In this document: positions 32,301-44,479 of the stretch, one piece after another | Layout: every line of letters starts with the position of its first letter | Position numbering within the stretch: the stretch's first letter is position 1 | NCBI GenBank assembly: GCA_030549775.1 | Contig: CM060174.1 | Location: 24,416,693-24,480,692 of the forward strand | Source: Tamarix chinensis | Lineage: Eukaryota; Streptophyta; Magnoliopsida; Caryophyllales; Tamaricaceae | Reading direction: 5' to 3' | Length of the DNA: 64,000 nucleotides | The notes under the pieces: model-generated | The model's database searches: none | Told to the model about the DNA's origin: nothing | Seen by the model: the letters and a program-made list of their open reading frames with translations, nothing else | Position numbers and translations under genes: made by a program

Positions 32301-34119
32301 GATAAAATTGTCGGCGTTCCTTTTCGGGGGTGTCCATAAGATGCCACATGCCTATCAAGGCTTTGCCCAAATGATGAAGCTGTGCACAACGGAAAGAGTG
32401 TGTCAATATTCACCGCTATCAAAATATAGGATGCTCAACAATTCAATTAATACTGTTACACTTGTGTTAGTCAACTATACATCAGTTCTTGGTTGACTTA
32501 TTAGGCGATCTTTCACACTTGAACGATTGTTGTTGCATGGATATGTGCAAACTTGGATTATTTGATGTCGTTTAGTCGCCAAGTGCTAACACTATGGATG
32601 GTAAGTTCAAGTGAATCTCACCTTCACAAGACGTGTTTGCTTTTCTTCCTCAAGAGACATCACAGTGCTGTTAAGCTTTGCTAGAATGCTGTCGCTGATA
32701 TTTTTTGCTATTCCATACAGTTCATTTAAGCTGGGGTGAATCTTGGTAATTGTCATAGAAAAATCCGTCCCCAGCGTGGCTGATAGATCACTTATTGTGC
32801 TGATGTATATCTCTACTCTTTGGAGTCTCTCGTTCTTAAAATTGAAACAGAATCTCAATAATTAGTGCAAGGAAAATGCAATCTGGGTTCATGATACGCT
32901 TTTATGTTTTCAGAAGACAAATCCTCGGTGTTATTATTACCTTCTCCTTCTGGAGTCCTTGAAGCTCAGCTTGGTGCTCCTCGAGCTTTTTCAGTGACAG
33001 GTCATTTTCATTAACTATGACAGCCGAGGCTGAATCATCATATTCTGAACGACCTGCTATTTCTGCTGAAATTTTCTGAATCTGTCCTTGTACTGCTCGG
33101 AACTGGTTCAATCTTTCCTGTTTCCGCAGGCGCATTTCCCTGAGCGCTGGAGTTATTGATTCGAGCTGTTGCTTCAGTGTTCCTGACTTTTTCTCTGGCT
33201 GTGGGTGGCAGAAGTCATCAGATTATATGCAGACAAGCTTTCTGTATCATGAGATTAGACAGAGCTCGGGGAATATCATTTTTACTGTGAAGGAGCTAAT
33301 GAGGTTTCCATTTCATTTGTCCCGCATCTACAGACCTTTCGGTGGAAGGCCATGCTTAATTGTACTGAAGTCTCATTTTTCAAGAACAAGAAGAAGAAAG
33401 GTTTTATTCACTGTCCTCTTCCTTCTAAAAAAATCTAGCCTACAATAATATAGATTCCACTGTGCCTGGTTTTATGTTATCAGGATTTAGCTCACTGTAG
33501 GCTGAATTCGTCGAGCAATTAACTAACTACAAAATAGAGCAAGATCCTTGATTATTATGTGTTATCTTATATCTTAAAACTTATTATATTCTCTCCTGAA
33601 TTAATCCTCTCCTCCTGAAATAATTATGCCGATACTTCAACTCAATGTGCACAGGTGCAACTTGCTATCGAGTATCTGAATGTGATAAGGATGTAGAAGA
33701 AATGAAAGTACCCTTCCAGGCAGCGAACGTTCGCCGAGTGACAGAAGAAGATGTGTGAGCTCGGACTCTGCTTCAGCGAGCTCCTGATGGAGCTTAGCCC
33801 TTGCCATATTGGCATAATCGACCTTCTTTCTGTAAACCTCGAGACACTCTTGTTCGATGTCGAGCAGAACCTTGTCTCGCTGGAACTGATCTTCTCCAAC
33901 TTCATCCCATATCATCTGTTTTCCACAAGAACAATATCACAAAAGGTAAGAGGTTTGTTTTGCTCAATTGAATTGATGAATGTTGGGACTAAATAAGGTA
34001 TGATTCGCTAGATATCTCTGCATGAAAGAACTCGCCTGCAGTTCTTGAAGCAGGTACCCGCATGAGTTTTGGAGTAACGAAGAACTTCTTGTCATCGCTG
34101 GAGTCTGAAATGACCCCAT
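29371..34119 (-). CDS. MAP65-8: MAP65-8-like microtubule-associated protein (PRC1/Ase1 family)
   Basis: MAP65 proteins crosslink antiparallel microtubules in plant cell-division arrays. I rebuilt 11 exons in family order: 34119-34036, 33915-33712, 33198-32941, 32834-32622, 32379-32224, 31857-31698, 31609-31458, 31371-31284, 31077-31004, 30561-30487, 29718-29371. All frames join to give 603 codons, close to the usual 550-700. Landmarks are [18 protein letters not shown] near the N-terminus, [32 protein letters not shown], the conserved microtubule-binding region [19 protein letters not shown] and RAERARITV, then a Ser-rich basic tail with TPSR and SPTK Cdk-type sites and ending GPISP. Wording such as [18 protein letters not shown] and [19 protein letters not shown] points to the MAP65-8/-9 clade; the exact paralogue is less sure. 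Intron 1 is apparently GC-AG. Intron 10 holds a 581-bp MITE. No break was found in the coding sequence. Confidence 0.93.
29804..30384. mobile_element. 581-bp hAT-like MITE in the last MAP65 intron
   Basis: The ends are TAAGGGTGTTCAAATGGGT and, reversed, TAGGGGTGTTCAATGGGTC. The 8-mers ATATTTAC (29796-29803) and CCATTTAC (30385-30392) agree at 6 of 8 positions. The interior is rich in CCATG/CATGG and (ACC)n/(GGT)n words on opposite halves. It occupies most of the 768-bp intron 10 without touching splice sites. Confidence 0.82.
33916..34035 (-). other. MAP65 intron 1, GC-AG type
   Basis: The donor reads CAG|GCGAGT and the acceptor ACAG|ATGATATGG. Using GC keeps the phase-0 join [15 protein letters not shown], exactly the MAP65 consensus. 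The nearest GT (four bases downstream) would shift the frame. Confidence 0.8.
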
Positions 34120-35726
34120 GGAGAGGATTTCTGAAAAATAATCACTCTGTTAGAGGTTCTAAGGCTTAAGGTGAGTATCAAAGAAAGAAAGAAAGAAGAA
34201 GAAAGACGGTTCAAGGTGACAGAGTATGGTGGGGAAATTGAGAAAAAAGTTGAAAGGTATGGATGGAGTGTGTGTTACATTGCGAGTAATAGAATGTGGG
34301 AATGTGTTTTTTTGCTTTTAAGTTAAGATTTTTGGCAGAAGTAGGTAGTGATATCGAAGCTTTGGAATAAAGGATCAGGTTTTATTCCTTGTTTATTTAA
34401 TACTATTGATGGCGTTTGGATGTCAATTCCTTTATATCTGCGCCACGCCCCCTCTTCTTGTTTAGATATTAAGTTGGAATACTGATCTGTCATCATATTC
34501 TGATACTACCATAGTTGTCATCGTACCGTCTTCTTATTTGCAGCCAGCTACTTGTTATCTAAGCAATGTATATAAATGTATACCGGAAAGCGGCAAGGTC
34601 TGCTTCGGTTACAAACCCCACTTCTCACCCTCCATGAAGATGCTATTAAGCACTTGCTATATTCATCTGCTGAGAGAAACCCGCGACCCGGTTTATTATC
34701 CTGCAGATGATTGAATCCGTGTAGCTCCGAGGCTATGGACTACCAAAAGAAGTCCTTGTATTATTGTTGAGCTTTCAAAGATCTCAATCATGAGGTAGGT
34801 GAATGATGGGCTACGTAACAAAGTTTTCCGAATGGTATTCGTATCTGTGTGTTTGACAGGAAATTGCGGTTGAGAGCGAACATTAGGTGCCCATTATTGT
34901 GACGTTGAGTCATAAGTCTGGGTGGGTTTTTTTTTTTATATATATATATTTTTATCCTTCCGTTGAATTAATGAATGATTACAATTAAAATGTGGCCCAT
35001 CATTCTCAAATGATTTTTGGTGTATCGCACTAGTACTTATCTAAAACAGGGACTCGCCACCTTGTCCACCTTTCATTATGGGTTATATTTAAGTATTAAT
35101 CGTTAAGTATTATTTATTATTAACAGTGAAATGATTGACCTATCTACCAAGGCAATGTCTACAAAGTACCGAACACAGGTAGGCACTTGGAAAAGCTAAA
35201 GGCCCCCCCCCCCGGTCTATATTGGAAATTGCTCTGAAAGTTAAAAAAATGGTTTCACTTGTGGAAATAGGGATTGCTGCCGCTCCTTCTCCCCCTCTCC
35301 CCGGTTGTCCTTTTGTTGTGTACCTCGCTTGCTGTTGATGGAGTGACGGATGATCTTGCCATCTGTCGACAACTTTTTTTTTTCTCTTTTTGATGTTTTT
35401 TTTTACCTACTCGATTACTTTTGAGTTATGAATGCCGGAAATAATCTCTCTACTTGTCTCCACCGGCTTGGAGTGAGGTTGTGTATACTGTATACTCCTC
35501 CTTTCGTCTCTTGGCTTCTATCGACGACCCTATTTTTTTAATTTTCTTTTTTTTTTACCTATTCGCCTTTGTTTAATGCTAGTAAGATGGAGTAAGGTTG
35601 TCAATATCTTTCGGGAGTAATATCTTAAGACTCGTTGTCGAACAGATAAATGTTTGTGTATACTAATAAATGCTATTGGGTTACCGGAAGTTTATGCTCC
35701 GTAGTCATTGTTATTTTTGTAAGTAA
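34120..35726. other. Upstream region of MAP65-8-like gene
   Basis: No gene recognised. A TATA-like TTTATATACA on the minus strand lies near 34570, about 450 bp before the start codon. Poly-C (35202-35213) and poly-T runs occur at 35.2-35.6 kb. Confidence 0.4.
35430..35500. repeat. Possible SINE fragment
   Basis: CCGGAAATAATCTCTCTACT followed by GGAGTGAGGTTGTGTATACT resembles the ...CTCTCTACTTCTCC...GGTAAGGTCTGCGTAC 3' body of Au/TS-type plant SINEs. No tRNA-like head or target duplication was seen. Confidence 0.35.
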
Positions 35727-36780
35727 GGCTCCGTTTGATTCGAAGAAAATTAAGTGGAAAGGAAAATGTGGAGGAAAGAAAATTGAAGGAAAAAAAATGA
35801 AAGAAATTTATTTTCTTTCCTTGTTTGGTTGTTGGAGAAAATTTTGTGGAAAATTGAAATCCTGGAAAATATTTTTAGTGTTTGGTATATAGAAAGAAAA
35901 TTCTAAGAAAAATTAAATATTATTATTTAAATATTATTATACATTTAATGTTATTAAAAATATTATATTGATATATAAAAAATTACATAAAATTTCTAAA
36001 AAATTTATTAAAACTTCATAAAATCAATACTTATTTTAAATTTTTTTTATAGAATATTTTAAAATATTACATAAATAACTTACAATAATTTTTTAAAAAA
36101 TATGAATATACGCGATGACAGCGCTAGAGAGATGGACTATCGGATCGGACGAGGTTTGATAAATACAGTTTGAATACCGTATAAATAATTAACTTTACGA
36201 GATCCTGTAAATTTTAAAGAGATCGATTGTCGGGGTAAATTATAAGACAAAGAAATATGTCAGGGAGATTGGATTAACCAACAAAATAAAAAAACTTAAA
36301 ACTAAAGACCGGCTATATAACTACCGGCCGGCACGAACGTGAATAATTTTTAATATAGACAAAAGTAAATTTTGAAATAGATAAAAAAAAAATCAACAGC
36401 ATTATGAATTTATGTGTTGGCAACTTTTCTGAAAAAGATAATTATCAAATAGGATGTATCATACAAACCGGACCACGAGGACGTAGGGTGCGGCCGCTTT
36501 GTTCACAGTCACAGATGCGAGATCAAGGGAGAAAAGAAAAAAAAATGACGTAGGAAGCCGATGGAGGCCAGGCCCTTCAGTCGGGGGAGTTCGATTTTTT
36601 TTTCTTCCGTCTGATTTTCCTCAGCTAAACATGAGAAAAATGATGTAGTATAATAATCCCCCACCCTTTCCTCCTTATTTTCTTTCCTTATAATTTTCCT
36701 ATTAACCAAACACTATTTAAAAATTTTCCTACTAATTTTTTTTTCCTTTCCTCATTAGTTTCCTTAAACCAAACACACTC
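35727..36780. mobile_element. 1.05-kb Tourist-like (PIF/Harbinger) MITE
   Basis: The left end is GGCTCCGTTTGATTCGAAG and the right end, reversed, is GAGTGTGTTTGGTTTAAGG. Both continue into GGAAAGGAAAA. The 3-bp duplication TAA (35724-35726 and 36781-36783) is the classic Tourist/Harbinger target. AT-rich interior without coding capacity. Confidence 0.75.
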
Positions 36781-36903
36781 TAAGTGTTTGTTAGGTCTAC
36801 GTACTAGAAGCAGAAGGTATATGGCTCTGAGTTTGGATGTACAAGTTTAGAATTAAATGTGTGTAAAGGAAGGAACGTTAATTGTTATTTTTTAAAAGGA
36901 AAT

Positions 36904-36943
<40 letters not shown>

Positions 36944-38260
36944 TTTCTGTAATGAATAAATGATCTAGGCTTCCAAATTTTAAAAATCATTATTAATTTA
37001 CCATAACTCATTAAAAAATATTTATGCTCTATATAATGTTGTATAAAGTATAATATGTAGTAATTAAGCACTACACTATTATTATTCTTTGTCCCATTAA
37101 ATCAAATATATAACATCATTTTTCCCTATGATTTTTTTCTTTCTTCACCCCTTGCTCATTTGTTCTTGACATAGTTTCATCTACATCTCACACTTCTTTG
37201 CTACTTCACGCTCGCACTTCTTCGTCATGAGCTCTTCAATGCAAGTTGTAGGTCAATTTTCAGAGGTAATTCTTATCTCCTTCTTCATTGTGTGCAAATT
37301 TTGTACACAAGCTGAAATCTTCTGGGTCATTTCAAGCTAATCTTAGATAATTGGAGTTGTAAACCCTTAAATATGAAAATAGGTAAGTTTGATCTATCTA
37401 TTTCTTAAATTGTTCTATCAAATTTTTTCATTTTTAATTGTATTATGCCTGGACCCTAATTTTCTAACAAACTTTGATTTACAATTAGATTTGTTAATTT
37501 TTGTTTTATTTTAATTTGGGGGTTGTTTTCCCTTCCATTGTTTAGCCAATAATTCAAACGAAAATGATTTTAATTCATTTGGTTTATAAAGATAGGCAAT
37601 TAGATTTATTTAATTGATATGGTTTAATTGCATATTCTAAATGATAATCATAATGGTTGGTTAGTTGCATATTCTAAATAATTATTGAAATGGTGGTGGA
37701 TTGAGTGTTCCTTCTTAGTTGGTTTAATTATTGGTTAGTATCATTGTTATGAGCTTCATATGTGTCTCTATCTGTGCTCAGAGTAGGTAAATAAGTTTAT
37801 CTTTTGGTTTTGTTTTACTGCTCTTTTCTTGTCAATTTTGTTTTCTTTGCTCTTTTATTTGTATATGTCTAAGGTTATTTTACATGCAAAGATGTTGATA
37901 GTGAGGAAGTGCACCATCCATGATTAAGAAATTGGTTTATTAATTGATGAATACATTGTTATAAGATTAAGGTGTCTGCCTATCTAGGCTAGGAGTAAGC
38001 AAATAATGTTATCTTTCAACCTTTTCAACTACTCTTTGCTTGCTAATTTTGTTTCCGCTACTTTTGGCACATGCCTATGGTGATTTTCCTTGTAATGATG
38101 TTGATAGTGAGGAAATGCATAATCATCCATGATTAAGCAACAAGATGCTTTTACGTATTCGGCCATTGTCTAGTAAGATAAAATTACTAACTTGTTTATT
38201 TGTTTTTTCTTTCTTTTTCTTGGTGATGCAAGCATTGATAAATTTGAATGGGTGAAAGTG
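36781..38260. other. Non-coding, (TA)n and decayed gene-like sequence
   Basis: A (TA)n run lies at 36905-36939. From about 37220 onward the sequence looks intron-like (T-rich, several GTAAGT/TTGCAG words). It may be the remains of the gene whose zinc-finger exon is at 38.3 kb, but no other exon was recognised. A near-duplicated segment (GATGTTGATAGTGAGGAA.TGCA) occurs at about 37890 and 38097. Confidence 0.4.
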
Positions 38261-38269
38261 GTAGTTCAT

Positions 38270-38640
38270 CATCCACACACTTTCAAAGACATGGAGTTGT
38301 GATTTGACAAAGATGCAACTGTGTCAATTTGGAAAAGTTCCATTTCGAAGATTTTACTAGTGTCATAAATATGACCAAATTGGTGGTTATAAAGTCTTTG
38401 CATTCATTGATGAACCCTTCCCAAAGTAACCCTTAATGTTATGAGGCAATTGATTAAGGAAAAATGAGCATATGAAGAGTAAACTCAAGCACTTGGAACA
38501 AGTGAATGACAACTTGTTGAAGGTTGAGAAGGAAAAAACATCACCAAATGAAGAATTTGAAAGTTGACTTGAGGAAGAAGGTTTCTATGATTGAGAAAGA
38601 AAAATTAGAATTGGAATAGTTGTTGGCAAATGAATGTGGT
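38270..38640 (+). pseudogene. GRF-type zinc-finger protein pseudogene
   Basis: Around 38342-38426 one frame reads FRRFY, stop, CHKYDQIGGYKVFAFIDEPF. This matches the GRF zinc finger (N-P-GRRFY-x-C...GC-x-F-x-W-D-E) of plant GRF-type zinc-finger proteins, where the core GRF is RRF here and the Cys of GGC is Tyr. Upstream, FDKDATVSIWKSS would be the C-G-x-A first half in another frame. Downstream a Lys/Glu-rich coiled-coil-like tail follows (KSKLKHLEQVNDNLLKVEKE). Stops and frameshifts rule out function. Confidence 0.7.
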
Positions 38641-38689
38641 AGAGGAAATAGGTTAACTAATTAGAAAGTTGAAAAAATACATTGTATAA

Positions 38690-40680
38690 CTTATGTTGTA
38701 TTTTTCATTGTCACTAGAATGTTTGGATCCACATAAAAGTTATAACGTAGTGATCATACCCATCCTCACATGCATTTTTAGGGCTGACCTAAAAAATTCA
38801 GTTCTAGCATAAGTTTTTTTAGTGCCAGCACCTTCATCAAAGTTAGTACCACCCTCACTTACAAAAGACTTTGGCCAAGCAATATCCCTAATGAGCTCAA
38901 TAACCCCTTCATAAGTATCACTACTATAGCACCCTTAGTTTTCACAACCATTTTTTTTCATTTTAATAGATTAGTGTGGAAGATAAAATAAAAAATGACG
39001 GTGAAACCACTGCATCCAACATTAGAAGAGATGTGATCATTTACCTAATCAACACCAGGTGTAAGGCTAATTTTGATATAGTAAAACATTTATGATGATA
39101 CGAGCATAAGCAATTCTCTCCTAATGAGAGTAATCACAACATTGTTCAAGTATTAAAATGTATCACAACATTACTCTAAACAAAAAATAGAAACTAAGAG
39201 TTTAAATAACTAACAAGATAAAAATGCTCACAGACTAGAGTAAAAAAAGCTAGACACCAGTTTTAGAGCTCGTTTGCTCATTATTTTATGTTTATTATGG
39301 TTATTACATTTTGGGGCCTCGAATTAACTTTTAGATTATTTAAACTTCATGAAACTTTAGATATCATCTCCCCCATGAGTTACATCCCCTCTTCTTCTTA
39401 AACCTCACATAAGCCTCCCTAATCTCTGTCATTTGGTGTACATTTTCCCCTTCTCCTCTATGAATTTAATGTAAATATTACCATATCACACAAAATGAAA
39501 AACTAAAGTTCATATTTAAGATTATCAAATCTTCTATTTGAACAAACTTAGGCACATCTCACCAATTCACTCCCCTAACACCACCGTTAGCCTCTTTATA
39601 TCCCTCACCATCCTCTCCATTCTCCTTCTTCCTCTACACACCATATTCAAGCCTCCTTCACCATTTTTCCACACTTGAAAACTTATAAAAAAAAATAATA
39701 AAAACAACAAAAAGAAAAGTCCTACTAATCCAAGCCCTACTATCATATTCCTAGCTACAAGGAAGCATACTTGAGGTATTTTGTTGATTTTAGAATAGTT
39801 TTGGTGGAGTTTCAAGATTTATAAGTAAGCTTATATGATTCATTTTGATTTTATACTAATTTCTCTAAGTTAGATAAAGTAAAAAGATAGGTTTCATGTT
39901 CTTTCTATGATTTATAAGATATTAGCAAGAGGGTCATTGTGGTTAGTGGTGGAATGAGCAAGGTGGTAATTCTACTCCCCTTGAAGTCTTATGTTGATGA
40001 TGTTATGCAAAGGTAAGATTTACCTTGCTCACACCAAACATGTTATCATAATTTGGGTTTTAAGGACGTGTATGATTTATGTAAGCATAATTTGTGTTTT
40101 GTGTGTGTTAGTTGAATATAAGTATGCTTTAGCAGTGTATCTACATGTTATGTGATGTATTTAATTGTTGAAAAAAATAATGGCTTGTTTCTTCATGCAA
40201 AATGAGTTGGTTGGTTGAAAATAGGTTAGATCATCATTGTTTTGATATATTTGATATGAATATATAGAAGGATGAGTTTATGTTGAATATATGATGATGG
40301 GGTAGATTTTTAAAGTATGTCATGGTATTGGGAAAGCATGATAAAATTTTACATGGAAGAATCTATGACTTATGCACTGGTATAGCTTATAAAGGTTGAG
40401 AAATAATATATTTGTGTTTTGTATATGGCTTGACTAGCATACCCTAAGTATTTTGTTATTGGATTTTGCTATTTTTAAGTATTATATCGTGTAAGTTGAT
40501 ATATTTAGGCTCAATTTGATATATAACATGTTGGTATTTAGATTAATATGGAAAAATTTATGCAAAAGACGGGATTAGAGGCCATAAAGGCAAATCTAGA
40601 ACTTGTATGCAAATTTTGAAATTTGGAGACCATATTAATGTCAATCATGTGATTAATATGTTACATGTGAAATAAAAATG
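38690..40680. other. AT-rich non-coding, probably LTR-derived
   Basis: No gene. The T/C-rich zone at 39.4-39.7 kb followed by long AT-rich sequence resembles the layout of element O (promoter-like CT zone, then AT-rich body), and TTATTACATTTTGGGG occurs at 39301. No clear borders were identified. Confidence 0.35.
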
Positions 40681-40689
40681 AGTAAGGGC

Positions 40690-41800
40690 ATGAGTCAGGA
40701 CAATGTCATTGTAGGAATGGACAAAGGACCACTAAATCTCAATATTGGAGACCTAAACCTGCTTCTTCTCAGGAATCTAAGCCTCTAGTGGTTTCTAGTT
40801 CTGATCGGAAGTATGTCCCTCCTAACCCTACCTCTAGACCTGTTAAAGACCAGGAACCCTCTTTAGATTATGATGTTATACAAGAGTCTAGTTTGGCCCC
40901 CATGCCTCATAATGGACAGATGGACTTACTAAAGGGTAAGGAGTTAGCTTGTTTTGGAGGGAACATTTCTCATATAGAAATTTTCGATTTTTGTCCTCTT
41001 GGGCTAAGTTCCGTTAAGAAAAGACTAATGGAAGGCAATGTGGATAGGGGGGAGGGGGTGAGAGCTTCTCTTCATTATGACCTTTTCAATTTGGAATATT
41101 ATAGGGTTTAATAAAACCCTCAAACACAAGGTTGTGAGAAACCTTGGATCTCTGCATAGAATTGGTTCGCTGGGTCTGTTAGAAACTAGAGTAAAGAAGG
41201 AAAAAGATGATTCCATTATTCAAAAACTTGGGTTACATTGGCATTGTGTTAATAAATATGATCATCATTCAAATGGTAGAGTTTGGTTATTATGGGATGA
41301 ATCTTGTATAGCATCCAGGTTGTTGATAAAAATGCTCAGGGTATTCATTGCTTGGCTACCTGTGTGAAGTCTCAAAATTGTTTTGGGATCATTGTGGTTT
41401 ATGCTTATAACATAGGGGTCCTTAGAAGGGAATTATGGGATTGGATGATAAAGATAGCTAGACATTCTTTTCCCTGGATTGCCATTGGAGACTTTAATGT
41501 AGTTGCCTCTTCTCAGGAAAAGATTGGAGGAGATATTGAGCCCCAAGATGTCTTTCAATTCTCCCATTGCCTGCAAGAATGTGGGCTCGGAGACTTTCCT
41601 TCATTTGGGACCTAGTTTACTTGGGCTAACAGACAAGATATTGGTTCCAGGATCTACAGTTAGCTAGACAAGGTTGTTGGTAATAGTGAATGGATGGAAA
41701 TTTTTCCTACTACTACTACTACTACTACTACTATTAATACATTCCATTGTCCTATTTCTGATCAACATGGCTTGATTGTCTCTTTAAAGGTGATCAACAT
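40690..41800 (+). mobile_element. L1-type LINE fragment (ORF1 end and endonuclease)
   Basis: A 107-codon frame (40788-41111) is probably the C-terminal part of ORF1. Then comes the start of an endonuclease/exonuclease/phosphatase domain: WNIIGFNKTLKHKVVRNLG, LLETRVKKEK, a frameshift near 41305, VYAYNIG, IAIGDFNVV and FTWANRQD. The domain's catalytic words (GDFNVV, SDQHG for SDH) are visible. The reading stops inside the domain near 41800, with a (TAC)n run at 41709-41732. RT is missing, so this is a 3'-truncated or recombined copy of the same family as the LINE at 43-48 kb. Confidence 0.85.
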
Positions 41801-42956
41801 GGTTTAATAAAGAATGATACTCGTGTTGATGACATGCCATTAATAACAATACACATCAATAGAATAATTCATAAATAGCACTTAATGCTTGCATAAAGGA
41901 GAAATACTATGTATGCACATGCTACTCGTGATGCGAGATGATATAAGAAGAAATCATATTTCCCTTAATCCAATTGACTAAAACTTCAATATATCATGCT
42001 TAAAAGATATCTAAAAATCAAGATTTAACTCTAACATTTTAAACATACAACACCGAGGTTACCCTTTTTGGTTACTTAATCCAATTAAAGCTAGTTTATT
42101 ATGAAATCATACCTATACTATTCATAGCTGAACCAAACACTTCACATATCACACTTATCATATTTTAAACCAATAATATAATAAAACTTCATTTTTCATC
42201 ATTTTAACCTAAGATGACCAAAATACCCTTATATCACCTAAACACCTAAATACTTTTTTTTATTAACATACCTTTATCAATACACAACCCGACACTATCA
42301 TATTATATACCAAATTTTATGTGAAAACCTCAATAATAAAATAACATGATTATTTTCCATAAAAATCCAATAATGTGACTAAAATAGCCTTTGACTAAAG
42401 ATAACACCCATTTACCCAAAACTTACCTTTCACCAAACATTGCCAAATTCATACATAAACCCCAATACATTATCAACAATAAAAATATGTAAATTTAAAA
42501 TAACCTATAAGACCAAATAAGAACTTATGACTGAAACCCTCAAATGCCAAAACTCCCAAATTTCCAACTATTACAAATTAACTCTTCAACAATACTTAAT
42601 CTCATAATAAAATAGGTATCAATATGCTTAGCAAAATAACCAAAAAGTAAAATTATGTTCAAAATTTAGAAATAAGGTATAACATGGTATAAGCATGGTA
42701 TTTTACATAAAATCATATAAAACACAAGCTCTCGTGAAAATTATGAAAATACATAAATATAAGCATATAAAATTTTAAAACATTACTTACAAGAAAGCAT
42801 AATAACATAGAAATTTACATGAGGAGATCTAATAGCATCAAATCCCTAATATATATATATCCTTACACAAGCTACTCTGGTCTCTCGGCAAGATTACCCC
42901 CAATTACCTCCTTCCACACCTCGATCACCTAAATAATAATAAAATACATATAATTA
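41801..42956. other. AT-rich non-coding, possible fragment of element O
   Basis: No gene. The end (42840-42930) resembles the minus-strand portion of O_B around 57460-57560 (TTACC...CACCTCGAT/GGTCGAGATTACCTA), suggesting an O-related LTR fragment, but similarity by eye is patchy. Confidence 0.3.
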
Positions 42957-43016
42957 CCTATAATAATTAGAAGGCATAACCAGTGCTCTCTCCTCTCTCC
43001 TAAGGTTGAGGGAGTA

Positions 43017-44465
43017 TTGACCTTGGAAAATAAGAAATGTTCCTCACCTGGATCTAGGATTCAAGGAATTTTGAAGGATGTTGTTGATAGTGCACGAGAA
43101 TTGCCAATGGATGGAACCAAATCAGTTGTCTACAAACTTGAGAATTTTGAACCGGTGCATGAAGGGGTTGGCGACCAAACCCTACTAGAGGAGAATGATT
43201 TGATCGACGTTCTGTTGTATTCTGATTGTGAGGGTGATATAAGGAAATCATCCAGTAATGTTCCCTCTACCCCAAGACATAATCATGCAGAGGTTTCTTA
43301 TGGAATGGCAGGAATCCTAGAAGAGTGTTTTGTTAATACTGGAGAACAATTGAATATTAATTCCAGGGCAACAGTGTGGACTAGATTACAGCCTGCTTCA
43401 CCCCCTAATTCATCCTAGAGAGATGTGGTTCTAGGAAATAGAATTCCTAGCCATGGATAATCTCTGAATTTTCAGAACCCCATGTATGATAATGGCAGGA
43501 TTGTGGTAAAACTTGATAAAGATGATGTTGATTCTGAAGCAGCACTATGGGCCAATACTTTGATAGGTTTTGTGTATGGCTAGGCACCATCTTATAATCA
43601 AATGCAGGCTTTTGTCAAGAGACAATGGACATCTATTCAATCTCCACATATTATCTTACATTCTTCTGGGTTTTTTCTGTTTAAATTCTTTTCATAGGAG
43701 GATGTTGCATGGGTTCTTAGCTAGCATTGGATGTTTTTCAATAGGCCTTTTGTTCTAAAGAGATGGCATAGACGATTGCAGTTCAACCTTGATGAGATGC
43801 AGTTTCTAACTTTGTGGATTAAGTTCCCAAACCTTCCTTTGGAGTATTGGTCGACTAAGTCTCTTAGTAGATTAGCCAGTGCAGTTGGTAATCTAGTATG
43901 CATTGACTCTATTACTGCATCCAGGGATAACGCTTCCTATCCAAGGGTTTTGGTTGAGGTGGATGCGAAAAAACCTTTGTTGGAGTCCTTCTTGATTATG
44001 GATCCTGAGGGGATGGAAGTTGAATAGAAAGTAGAGTATGATTGGAAGCCTTTCTATTGTCCTCTTTGTGACTGCTTTGGCCATGATCAAAAGAGATACA
44101 AGGTAGCAAAACAAGATAACAATATAGATCCTGACAAAGGAGGGGAATGGAGATTAGTTATAGATCTTAGAAAAGGAAAGGCCCATGCTGCGACTGATCA
44201 TGTTCAGACAGAACCTTAACAAAAATTTTCTGTGCAGCCTATAGAGGAGAATCTCAATGTTGTTGCAAATGGTGTTGTGGCTGATGTTTCACTTCAGAAA
44301 AGTGATGCTATTTCTTTAAGACCAGTCCCTAGCTCTGAGGGGCTTGGTTCCTCTTCTGCTGCTGGGGGGAAGAAAATTTGTGTGATTGAGTCAAGGTTGG
44401 CCAAGACTATGCAGAGATCTGTTAATTTCTCAGAACCAAGACTTACCAAATTCAGAGCCACTTAG
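43017..44465 (+). pseudogene. LINE ORF1 (DUF4283 plus zinc knuckle)
   Basis: One frame runs through this region with about seven internal stops. It contains the DUF4283 signature (ALWANTLIGFVYG, then RPFVLKRWHRRLQF and LWIKFPNLPLEYW), then YCPLCDCFGHDQKRY, a CCHC-type knuckle (CPLCDCFGH) used for RNA binding. Stops occur where Trp, Gln or Lys codons are expected (for example S-stop-EDVAWVLS for SWEDVAWVLS). Coding capacity is lost. Confidence 0.85.
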
Positions 44466-44479
44466 TCTGGATCTCATGA

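Noticed and set aside
34951..34962. CAACGG core on the minus strand upstream of MAP65, a possible mitosis-specific activator (MSA) site
   Set aside because: Single core, about 830 bp from the start codon, poor match outside AACGG; expected by chance.
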